Below are positions 53,241 to 59,958 of a stretch of DNA of 59,958 nucleotides, in pieces. The DNA comes from Candidatus Viridilinea mediisalina. Lineage in GTDB: Bacteria > Chloroflexota > Chloroflexia > Chloroflexales > Chloroflexaceae. Every line of letters begins with the position of its first letter. Position 1 is the first letter of the stretch. The stretch covers positions 1 through 59,958 of the forward strand of contig NZ_NQWI01000022.1 in assembly GCF_002532535.1 (NCBI RefSeq). Direction: 5' to 3'. Made by a program: the position numbers and the translations under genes. Below the pieces are notes generated by a model, which ran no database searches, was not told where the DNA came from, and was given only the letters and a program-made list of their open reading frames with translations.

Positions 53241-53370
53241 TTACTTTACAGTTTGGTCTCCGATGGAGTGCCGACTTTAGTCGGCTGGGGTCGTAGATTG
53301 CCATGGGATGCCGACTAAAGTCGGCACTCCAACTGTAAAGCTGAAAGGCCGTTTCTGAAACCATGTCTTA
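53224..53370. mobile_element. 147-bp inverted-repeat element
   Basis: Outer ends TTAGACATGGTT (53224-53235) and AACCATGTCTTA (53359-53370); inner TTTACAGTT / AACTGTAAA; core palindromes GTGCCGACTTTAGTCGGC and GCCGACTAAAGTCGGCAC. A truncated, inverted copy sits at the left edge of the window. Non-autonomous. Confidence 0.8.
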
Positions 53371-53399
53371 GCGAAGATGCGGCCATTGAGCCGTGCGTG

Positions 53400-53861
53400 A
53401 TGCCGATAGTCGGCCCCGCGCACATCGCCGCCGAGATTCTGAACGGCATGTTCGACGGGGATGTGGTTCTCAACCGCTACCTCGTCTCGACGCTGATCAT
53501 GTTCAAGCTCGTGAACATCGCCCCCGACGACGAACAGCGGCAGAAGGGCGTCTGCGAAATCAGGCGCACGAGCGATCACCCCATTCTGGGGGTTCTCGAT
53601 ACCCACACCGGAGACGTGACCTACCACGCGGGTGATGACGCTTTTGCCTTCATTACCCCACTGCTGCCGCAACTGACGCCGCTCGTGCTGAGCCGCCGCC
53701 GCCCTCGCTACATGCCAGACGAGGCCAACGATTGGGAACTGGAGGTCGTGGCCCGCATCGGGCGCGACAAGACCCTCCCCGGCGCAACCGACCCCGGCCT
53801 CGCCGATCAGCAAGTCCATCGCGTCCTGGCGATGTGGCGAATGTTGAATGGGCAAGCGTGA
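53400..53861 (+). CDS. Unknown protein of the plasmid/ICE-like cluster
   Basis: 153 residues from the ATG at 53400 (a GTG precedes it by one codon; no good ribosome site). No family recognised. Begins MPIVGPAHIAAEILNGMFDG and ends in a helical ADQQVHRVLAMWRMLNGQA. The start lies only 30 bases after the inverted-repeat element, so upstream sequence or a longer N-terminus may have been lost. Confidence 0.5.
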   Translation: MPIVGPAHIAAEILNGMFDGDVVLNRYLVSTLIMFKLVNIAPDDEQRQKGVCEIRRTSDHPILGVLDTHTGDVTYHAGDDAFAFITPLLPQLTPLVLSRRRPRYMPDEANDWELEVVARIGRDKTLPGATDPGLADQQVHRVLAMWRMLNGQA

Positions 53862-53884
53862 GGCGGTTGTTGCCTACAACGAAT

Positions 53885-53990
53885 GGTTTGACGCAAAGGC
53901 GCAAAGGCGCAAGGGCGTTCGGGCGAATAGTTTGACGGAGAGGCGCAAGGCCACACGGCTCTTTGCGCCTCTGCGCCTTTGCGTCCTCAT
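53885..53990. repeat. GCGCAAAGGC short repeats
   Basis: Repeated GACGCAAAGGCGCAAAGGCG and its reverse TTTGCGCCTCTGCGCC around an imperfect palindrome between two genes; related to the block at 29008-29120. Confidence 0.6.
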
Positions 53991-54032
53991 ACCCTCGCGT
54001 CTCCGCATCCCCCTGTAGAAAGAGGTTTCATC

Positions 54033-56927
54033 ATGGCGCACACCAAGCGCATCTCCGCCAAGAAGGGTATCGCCTTTCAGGGTTCCCCTGGGTCGGGCAA
54101 GACCCGCCAAGCCATCGCGCTCTTCGCGCTCTTCGCCCATCGTTACCACCAGCGCCACACTGAGTTTCGTGGCCAGCCGCTGCCCACCTGGGCCTATCGG
54201 CTGATCCGCAACTGGCGCAACAATCCCTACACCACCGGCGACGCGCCCAAGGCGTTGCCCATCGCGGTCAGCACCCCGATGCGCGTTACAACCACATGGC
54301 AGCGCGAGATTCAGGGCGCCTACCCTGAGTCAGAAGTGATGTTCATCAACACCTTCCGCGACGTGGATGCGTGGATGGCACAGTGCGCCACCTCCCACGC
54401 TCCCGTCGTTGTGGGCGTCTTTTCGCAGTCCAAGACCCGCGCCTTCGGCGTGGAGTGGACGCCCGCCGTGATCACCAAGACGAAGAAGAGCCTCGTCGTC
54501 GTCAAAAGCGAGGAAGTGGCGCGCCGCGCCATTCCCCGCCACACGGCGAGTGGGACGATCATTTGGGAACACCCGAATTACCGTCCCGTCGAGTTCGATA
54601 GCGACGATCCCCGCTGGGACAATCTCAAAGCGTTGGTTGCGCGGGAAGGCTACGACGCCCATGCGTTGGGTATCAATTATGCCGAGCGCGTCGTCTCTGT
54701 TGGCGACGTGAAGTTCGAAGTGTCGCAGGAGCAGAACGGCACGCTGAACCTCCATCGGCTTGCCGATGTGACACCGATGAAGCACGATGAGAAGATCGTG
54801 GGGTGGCTCAACACCGCCACGGGGTCTATCGTCACGAAGTGGGAAGATGAGCCGAACTTCTTCTGCCCCGATTGCGGGACGCTGATCGAAGCGCTGCCAC
54901 GCGGCGCGGAGTTGGCGAACGCCGAGAAGGGGAAGAAGGCGAAGAACGCAGAGGAGGGTGAAGAGGAAGAGGAGGATGAGCAGAAGAAAGCCGTTACCTC
55001 GCTCACCTACTTCACCAAGCAACCGCGCCGGTGCGCCTGCTGTGGCAGCCCGTTGTGGCAGAAGCAGCGCACCAAGGCGGGGCGCACCAAGTTCGCCATG
55101 CCAAGCTTCGCGGAGTGGAGCAAGGCCGTTAATCACCTGCACGCGCAGGGCACGTTGGCAACGCTCGGCGCGACGCCGGCCACGCGCCGCATTGTGCGCG
55201 TGGAGCAGAACGACGAGGGCGAAGCCACGGTCGTCTTGGGGCGCGAAGGCACCAGCGACTTCTCGCCCTACGAGTACGCCTACCTCAAGTACCCCGGCTG
55301 CGTGGCCCATCACGCTGCCGACGAGGCCCACAACGCCCGTGGGACGAATACCGACATTGCGCGGAGCGTCCACTACGGCTGGTTGGGTTCTCAGACCCAC
55401 AGCATGCTCAGCGGCACGATCAGCGGCGGCATGCTCGACGGCCTCTACCACCTGCTCTACCGCTTCAACCCCACCTTCTGGAAACGGAACGGCTTGGGCT
55501 GGGCGGATGTCGGAGACGCGATTGAGCGGTATGGCTTCGTCGAACAGATCGTCAGCGAGAAGCAGGCCGATGCCCGTAAGGGCAGCGGCGAAAGCGATGT
55601 CTCCATCAGCACCAAACCCGCCCCTGGGATGAGTGCCAAGTTGCTGCCCGCCCTGCTGGAACAGACCATCTTTATTGACGCCGAGAAGGATCTGGGTTCC
55701 TTCATGCCCGATCTGGAAGAGATTCCGGATGTCGTGGACATGCACGACCCCATGCTTCAGGAGATCATGGCCGAGGCCGACGCGCACCTCCAAGAAGCGA
55801 CCGAGGAGCGCGATGCGGCCTTGAACGAATACGAGAGTCTCGTGGACGACCCCGGCGCAACGTCGGCGGAGCGGAGCGAGGCGCACTCTGCGTTGCACGA
55901 GGCCGAGGCGGTGCTGCATGCCGCCGAAGCCGCGCTGAAGGAGGTGAAGGCGCGCGATGAGCAGGTGAACCTTGAACGCGCATACCGCGTAGACCCCGAA
56001 GACCGCGAGGATGCCATTCGCGCCGCGCACCAGCGCGGGGTGCATGTCTTTATCGTCCCGTACCGCCGCGTAAGCGAGGGGTTGAATTTGCAGTTTTTGG
56101 ATACCATTATTTGGTACGAGATGGCCATGAACTACTACCACCTGCGTCAGGCCAACCAGCGCATCCAGCGCCTGGGGGCGACGAATCTGAAGCAGGTGAT
56201 CTACCTCGTCTATCGTGGTTCAGTGGCCCACCGCAAGCTCTTCAAACTGGGCGAGCAAGCGGGCAGCGCCAGCCTCTTCGCGGGCGACACGCCCGCAGGG
56301 GCGCTGGCCCAGAGCGTCGGGGCCGACCGGACGACCTTGGCACGGATGAGCGCCTCGGTCGCAACCATTGACGAGGACGACGACCACGGCGATCTGAGCG
56401 ACGCGGCGCTGCGAACCGCCTTTGCCGAGCGGTCGAAGCGCGCCAACGCCGCCCGCAAGAAGGGGCGCGTCTGGCTGGGGGTGCAAGACACCCTGCCGCA
56501 GCGCCTCGCCACCATCCGCGACCGCCTCGCCAATCGCGTCATCACGCCGGTGGCCGCGCCGGTGACCACGCCCACGCCCGCGCCGCAGGCCACGCCCGCG
56601 CCGCAGGCCACGCCCGCGCCGCAGGCCACGCCCGCGCCGCAGGCCACGCCCACGCCGCAGGCCACGCCCACACCGCAGGCCACGCCCGCGCCGCAGGCCA
56701 CGCCCACACCGCAGGCCACGCCCGCGCCGCAGGCCACGCTAGCCCATGCACAGCCCCAGGCCATGAAGCCGATCACCTTCGGCGACATGGACTACATCGG
56801 GATCGTGAAGCGCAAGAAGCGCATCAGCCCTGCCGCGAAGGGCGCGGCGGTGCATGCCAACGATCCATTGGGCCTCTTTGCCGTCCCCTCTGAAGGGGAT
56901 GTCTCCCCCCAACTCGCGCTCTTCTAA
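54033..56927 (+). CDS. Large SF2-helicase-like ATPase of the plasmid/ICE-like cluster
   Basis: 964 residues from the ATG at 54033 (AGAAAGAGG upstream). Walker A FQGSPGSGKTRQA at 16-27; DEAH-like ADEAHNARG in the middle; C-terminal lobe with VSEGLNLQFLDTIIWYEMAM and QANQRIQRLGA (motif VI-like). A zinc-type pair is formed by CPDCGT and CACCGS, separated by an acidic EGEEEEEDEQKK insert. A coiled-coil stretch runs through EATEERDAALNEYESL. Near the C-terminus about ten 6-residue repeats, TPAPQA/TPTPQA (18-bp DNA units, 56570-56740), form a flexible linker. A DNA-remodelling or replication role for the element is inferred. Confidence 0.82.
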   Translation: MAHTKRISAKKGIAFQGSPGSGKTRQAIALFALFAHRYHQRHTEFRGQPLPTWAYRLIRNWRNNPYTTGDAPKALPIAVSTPMRVTTTWQREIQGAYPESEVMFINTFRDVDAWMAQCATSHAPVVVGVFSQSKTRAFGVEWTPAVITKTKKSLVVVKSEEVARRAIPRHTASGTIIWEHPNYRPVEFDSDDPRWDNLKALVAREGYDAHALGINYAERVVSVGDVKFEVSQEQNGTLNLHRLADVTPMKHDEKIVGWLNTATGSIVTKWEDEPNFFCPDCGTLIEALPRGAELANAEKGKKAKNAEEGEEEEEDEQKKAVTSLTYFTKQPRRCACCGSPLWQKQRTKAGRTKFAMPSFAEWSKAVNHLHAQGTLATLGATPATRRIVRVEQNDEGEATVVLGREGTSDFSPYEYAYLKYPGCVAHHAADEAHNARGTNTDIARSVHYGWLGSQTHSMLSGTISGGMLDGLYHLLYRFNPTFWKRNGLGWADVGDAIERYGFVEQIVSEKQADARKGSGESDVSISTKPAPGMSAKLLPALLEQTIFIDAEKDLGSFMPDLEEIPDVVDMHDPMLQEIMAEADAHLQEATEERDAALNEYESLVDDPGATSAERSEAHSALHEAEAVLHAAEAALKEVKARDEQVNLERAYRVDPEDREDAIRAAHQRGVHVFIVPYRRVSEGLNLQFLDTIIWYEMAMNYYHLRQANQRIQRLGATNLKQVIYLVYRGSVAHRKLFKLGEQAGSASLFAGDTPAGALAQSVGADRTTLARMSASVATIDEDDDHGDLSDAALRTAFAERSKRANAARKKGRVWLGVQDTLPQRLATIRDRLANRVITPVAAPVTTPTPAPQATPAPQATPAPQATPAPQATPTPQATPTPQATPAPQATPTPQATPAPQATLAHAQPQAMKPITFGDMDYIGIVKRKKRISPAAKGAAVHANDPLGLFAVPSEGDVSPQLALF

Positions 56928-56955
56928 TCTCAGGCGCGCCTGCGTCCGCTCATGG

Positions 56956-57165
56956 GCTGCCTGAGAATCCTATGGTTTGGCGTTGGAGTGCCGGCTTATG
57001 GTGTTCCAGTAAATAATCCGCCATTCCCGACGGGGCAGGCAGGGCTGAAGCCCTGCGCTGCTATGCGAAGCCCGCTAAAGCGGGCTGTTAGCGGATTAAT
57101 TTCTGGAACGCCATCAGCCGGCTGAAGCCGGCACTCCAGCGTGTGCCCCCGGCTTTTTAGACAGC
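56956..57165. mobile_element. Composite nested inverted-repeat element
   Basis: Outer ends GCTGCCTGAGAATCC / GGCTTTTTAGACAGC and GTTGGAGTGCCGGC / GCCGGCACTCCAGC belong to the family at 8424-8515. Its centre is interrupted by a second palindromic element, TGGTGTTCCAG...AATCCGC / GCGGATTAATTTCTGGAACGCCA (about 56999-57113), which itself contains GCAGGGCTGAAGCCCTGC and AGCCCGCTAAAGCGGGCT hairpins. Confidence 0.75.
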
Positions 57166-57208
57166 TTCTCATGGAACGCAGGCCGCGCCATTGTTCACAA
57201 AACAACCC

Positions 57209-57400
57209 ATGCAACACCCACACATCCGCACCCACCCCGCCACCCGCCTTGAGCGGCGACAGTGCCGCGAGCGCGCCAAGCTCAAGGCCGGGTGGATTGA
57301 GTTACACCGCCGTCGTCGTCTACCGCCCACACGCTGTCGCGTGCAGCGCAAGCCGAATGAACGCTTGAAGGTGATACGCCGCTTGGCCCTCACCCCTTAG
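57209..57400 (+). CDS. Small basic hypothetical protein
   Basis: 63 residues, strongly Arg-rich (RLERRQCRERAKLKAGWIEL). No ribosome site seen. Could be a small DNA-binding protein or a chance frame. Confidence 0.25.
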   Translation: MQHPHIRTHPATRLERRQCRERAKLKAGWIELHRRRRLPPTRCRVQRKPNERLKVIRRLALTP

Positions 57401-57484
57401 TCCCACCCATTCAATGGGCAGACAAACCATTCACTCCCGAAGCCACGGATAGGCTCTTGGGATGCCCGAGAAGGAACGCTGTGT

Positions 57485-57560
57485 CCGTCGTCATGCTGAG
57501 CGCAGCGAAGCATCTCTTTTGCTCACCAAAAGAGATGCTTCGCTGCGCCTTCGGCTCTGC
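57485..57560. repeat. TGCTGAGCGCAGCGAAGCATCTCTTT inverted pair
   Basis: One copy forward and one reversed (AAAGAGATGCTTCGCTGCGC) around a short loop; family described at 13268-13510. Confidence 0.75.
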
Positions 57561-57641
57561 TCCTGAGAAACAAACGGTGCGGCGGCGCGGTGGCTTGGTG
57601 GCTGAGCTTGCCGAAGCCAGCTTGTCGAAGCCCCGCGCCGC

Positions 57642-57698
57642 CGCGCCGCACCCCTCCGCTGGCTGAGCTTGTCGAAGCCAGCGGAGGGGTGCGGCGCG
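57642..57698. repeat. Perfect 23-bp-stem palindrome
   Basis: Arms 57642-57664 and 57676-57698 are exact reverse complements around the 11-base loop GAGCTTGTCGA. No coding content; strongest hairpin in the region. Confidence 0.85.
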
Positions 57699-57799
57699 CT
57701 CACTCCGTTTCTCACAGGCCACTGGCTCGCAGGATACTTGGTACTTAGGGTGACAATGCGGCGCGATCTCACAGCGTAACTTTTGCTCAATTGCGTAAC

Positions 57800-57885
57800 G
57801 CTGAACCCTGACCCCCGACCCCTAAACCCCTGACCCCTGACCCCTGACCCCTGACCCCTGACCCCTGACCCCTGACCCCTGGAAA
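57800..57885. repeat. CCCCTGA heptanucleotide tandem repeat
   Basis: About ten direct copies of CCCCTGA upstream of the radC gene; family also at 12895-12935. The whole of 57401-57949 is repeats, with no gene seen. Confidence 0.9.
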
Positions 57886-57949
57886 CCGCACCAGCCCGCT
57901 GGTGCCCAGGGGGGCATCAGCGGGCGCGAACCACTCATGGAGGCCCCTG

Positions 57950-58627
57950 ATGTCCCAACAACCATTGCCCCTTCCCGGAGTCCCTGCGCGCCGCCAGAGC
58001 CAGCCCATGATCGCCGTCAAAGCGATCCGCGAAGAGGCGTTCTCCTACCTCACCGACGCCGAGTTGTTGCAGCAACTCGGCCTGAACGAGGAGCAGGCCG
58101 CCTACATCTTGAAGGATGGCCTAGACGGGCTGCGGGGCAAGAACATTGCCCAACTCCGCAGCATGCTCACCCCCAAACAGTCGCGCATCGTCGCCGCCGT
58201 GAGCGAGTTGAGCCGTCGCATGTTGCGCCCCTCGCTGAACCGGCTGCAGATCAAGCAGCCGAGCGACGCCGCCCATTTCCTCATGGTCGAGATGGGCCAC
58301 TTGGATCAAGAGCATCTGAGCGTGCTGCTGCTCGATACCAAGAATCGCGTCCAAGATTTCGTCACGATCTACATCGGCAGCGTCAACAGCGCCCAGATTC
58401 GGGTTGGCGAGGTCTTCAAAGATGCCATTCGGCGCAACAGCGCGGCGATCATTGTGGCCCACAACCATCCGAGCGGTGATTGTACGCCATCCCCAGAGGA
58501 TGTCCGTGTTACCAGAGAAATCGTGCAAGCCGGTAACATGCTTGATATTCAAGTCTTAGATCATCTCGTTATTGGCATGGGAGTGTACGTCAGCATGCGC
58601 GAGCGAGGATTGGGGTGGCAGCCATGA
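57950..58627 (+). CDS. radC: RadC-family JAB/MPN domain protein
   Basis: 225 residues from the ATG at 57950 (GGAGG 6 bases upstream). The N-terminal half has helix-hairpin-helix-like [20 protein letters not shown]. The C-terminal JAMM metal site is [14 protein letters not shown], with [14 protein letters not shown] before it. RadC proteins are common on plasmids, ICEs and phages; despite the name, a repair role is not established. Its stop overlaps the next gene as ATGA. Confidence 0.93.
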   Translation: MSQQPLPLPGVPARRQSQPMIAVKAIREEAFSYLTDAELLQQLGLNEEQAAYILKDGLDGLRGKNIAQLRSMLTPKQSRIVAAVSELSRRMLRPSLNRLQIKQPSDAAHFLMVEMGHLDQEHLSVLLLDTKNRVQDFVTIYIGSVNSAQIRVGEVFKDAIRRNSAAIIVAHNHPSGDCTPSPEDVRVTREIVQAGNMLDIQVLDHLVIGMGVYVSMRERGLGWQP

Positions 58628-58971
58628 GCCGCCGCGCCAGCCGCTGGACGAGCCGCCGCGAGCTACGCATGCAAGCCATCGTCGAGGCCGACCGACGGGC
58701 CGCCGTGACCGCTGCGCGCGAGGCAATCATCGCGCGCTTCATGGCCGAAGCGCCCTACAGCTACCAAGAGCTGCGTCAAGCCAATGCAGAGCGCCGCCTC
58801 GCCGCGCTACTCCGCGCCATCGAACCCAACCTTATGCGCGCCCAAGCCGTCCGTTTCCTCGTCGAACGCCAACAAGCCACCTGTCAAGGGTGGCACTGGG
58901 GCGAGGTAGACGAGGTGCAGCGCGTGTTTGTGGGCTTGGTGGCAGGTGATACCAAAGCCGATAGCCGATAG
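58624..58971 (+). CDS. Unknown protein coupled to radC
   Basis: 115 residues from the ATG at 58624, which overlaps the radC TGA. Basic, helical ([18 protein letters not shown]), with a C-terminal [18 protein letters not shown]. The last residues (KADSR) are encoded by the GATAGCC repeat, so the native end may have been replaced. No family recognised. Confidence 0.55.
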   Translation: MSRRASRWTSRRELRMQAIVEADRRAAVTAAREAIIARFMAEAPYSYQELRQANAERRLAALLRAIEPNLMRAQAVRFLVERQQATCQGWHWGEVDEVQRVFVGLVAGDTKADSR

Positions 58972-59124
58972 CCGATAGCTGAAAGCCGAGCATGGCATCT
59001 CAATGCGCTAGATTGTCATTGGGCATGCGGCATGCTCAATGGTAATTGGTATGAGGCGGGAAGCGTGGAGCGGGAGGAGTTGTCCGCAGATTACGCAGAT
59101 TTCTGATGCGCTTGGACTGTGAAC

Positions 59125-59237
59125 CCTGAACCCCGATCCCCGATCCCCGATCCCCGATCCCCGATCCCCGATCCCCGATCCCCCACAAGACAACGCCCCC
59201 CGTCGGCCCTGGCCGGCGGGGGGCGTTGTCTTGTGGG
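59125..59237. repeat. GATCCCC heptanucleotide array followed by a 21-bp-stem palindrome
   Basis: About seven copies of GATCCCC (59130-59182), then arms CCCACAAGACAACGCCCCCC(G) at 59182-59202 and its reverse complement at 59217-59237. Confidence 0.9.
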
Positions 59238-59316
59238 CGAAAAGGCGTTGAACATGCCGCATGCTCAATGACAATCAAGCACATTGGGACGCCATGTTCG
59301 GCTATCGGCTTTTCGG

Positions 59317-59700
59317 CTATCGGCTATCGGCTTTTGCTCTCAGTTTGCGTACACTAGCGACGAATATCGCCGTGAGTTCATTGGTCTCAGCAAGGAGCGG
59401 ATCGAGACTTGTAGCAGAAAGTATATTCGCCTTAACCAACAAACGCAACCAATAGGCTGTCTCTTCGAGTTCTTTGATACAAATCTGCTGCTTAGCCGCC
59501 TTGTCTGCCAAGCTATGGCTACGCCGTGCCTCAGCAAAGTTTGCGCCCACCGCCGTACCAGAACGTAACAATTGCTTACCAAGCGTCTGTGCCACTTGAT
59601 GGCCTGCGGCGGGGTAATCCGGCAAAGCTTGATACACCCCAATCACCCGCAAAGCATACGCCTCCAGGCGATCCATCAATTGCTGTTCAAAGAGACTCAT
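59317..59700 (-). CDS. Four-helix-bundle (S23/23S-IVS-like) protein
   Basis: 127 residues from the ATG at 59700 (MSLFEQQLMDRLEAYALRVI). The family signatures LGKQLLRSGTAVGANFAEARRS and CIKELEETAYWLRLLV are present and similar to the protein at 20025-20390. The C-terminal codons (KADSR) fall in the CGGCTAT repeat. Enclosed by the same heptanucleotide repeats on both sides, which suggests these genes travel with or are tolerated beside the repeats. Function unknown. Confidence 0.88.
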   Translation of the reverse strand: MSLFEQQLMDRLEAYALRVIGVYQALPDYPAAGHQVAQTLGKQLLRSGTAVGANFAEARRSHSLADKAAKQQICIKELEETAYWLRLLVKANILSATSLDPLLAETNELTAIFVASVRKLRAKADSR

Positions 59701-59869
59701 CGCCACTCCTAATCCCAAATCCGATAGCCGATAGCCGATAGCTGAAAGCCGGACATGGCGTCTCAATGAGCTTGAATGTCATGAGGCATGTGACCTGTTC
59801 AGGGGAGATACGAGGGAACCATGTTCCCCCGCGCACCCTTGCCCGCACAGAGCGAACATGTACCTACTT

Positions 59870-59958
59870 TCGGATTTTCGGCTATCGGCTATCGGCTATC
59901 GGCTATCAACTATCGGCTATCGGCTATCGGCTATCGGCTATCAACTATCGGCTATCGG
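59870..59958. repeat. CGGCTAT heptanucleotide array running off the window
   Basis: At least ten copies of CGGCTAT with CAACTAT variants up to the last base. Confidence 0.9.

Noticed and set aside
54330-56141. 603-codon minus-strand frame opposite the SF2-like gene
   Set aside because: Val/Gly/Arg-rich shadow in a G+C-rich gene; no ribosome site or motif.
56210-56788. Minus-strand frame with GVACGA repeats
   Set aside because: Shadow of the TPAPQA-coding repeat in the SF2-like gene.

Overview
The window reads as a defence and mobile-element island from a G+C-rich bacterium, most likely a filamentous Chloroflexota (Chloroflexales-type). This is inferred from the NACHT/FGE/caspase proteins, the abundance of heptanucleotide and palindromic repeats, and gene style; there is no rRNA or marker gene to prove it. 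Almost every gene belongs to conflict systems, toxin-antitoxin pairs or mobile elements.

Region 1 (1-11.7 kb, mainly minus strand) is a complete diversity-generating retroelement (DGR). It has a reverse transcriptase with the DGR motif IGNQTSQ, an Avd four-helix accessory protein, a template repeat (TR, 3091-3171) and two variable repeats (VR1 4796-4876, VR2 8633-8713). The VRs form the 3' ends of two large NACHT-FGE (C-type-lectin-fold) proteins. By direct reading, every TR/VR difference falls on a template adenine. A caspase-like protease gene lies beside it and shares a short motif with the NACHT proteins, which suggests a sensor-effector system whose sensors are hypermutated. A VapBC-like pair and a DUF559 nuclease-like gene are interspersed.

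Region 2 (11.7-16.3 kb) is repeat-rich. It holds small membrane-protein genes, an IS110-family element and a Phd-type antitoxin. Region 3 (16.3-28.8 kb) carries a PLD-SNF2 helicase plus a PglX/Eco57I-type N6-adenine methylase, with hairpin repeat elements inserted in frame, then an MntA/HepT pair and a decayed second methylase/PLD-helicase set. Region 4 (28.8-41 kb) has a tyrosine recombinase followed by three co-directional genes (ATPase; unknown; 1,780-residue protein with PD-(D/E)xK-like motif and RuvB-like AAA+ module) and a convergent AT-rich C5-cytosine methyltransferase. I cannot assign the three-gene unit to a named system. Region 5 (41.3-49.8 kb) is a two-gene operon: a protein with about 830 unassigned N-terminal residues fused to a complete group-1/2-like sigma-70 factor, then a giant DEAH helicase with a DUF1998-like C-terminus.

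Region 6 (50-59.9 kb, plus strand) looks like plasmid or ICE cargo: unknown proteins with strong AAGGAGG ribosome sites, an N6-type methyltransferase, a large SF2-like protein, RadC, and several non-autonomous inverted-repeat elements, one with 18-bp terminal repeats and a 9-bp target duplication. The strongest results are the DGR with its targets, the sigma-fusion/helicase operon, and the three-gene ATPase-nuclease unit.
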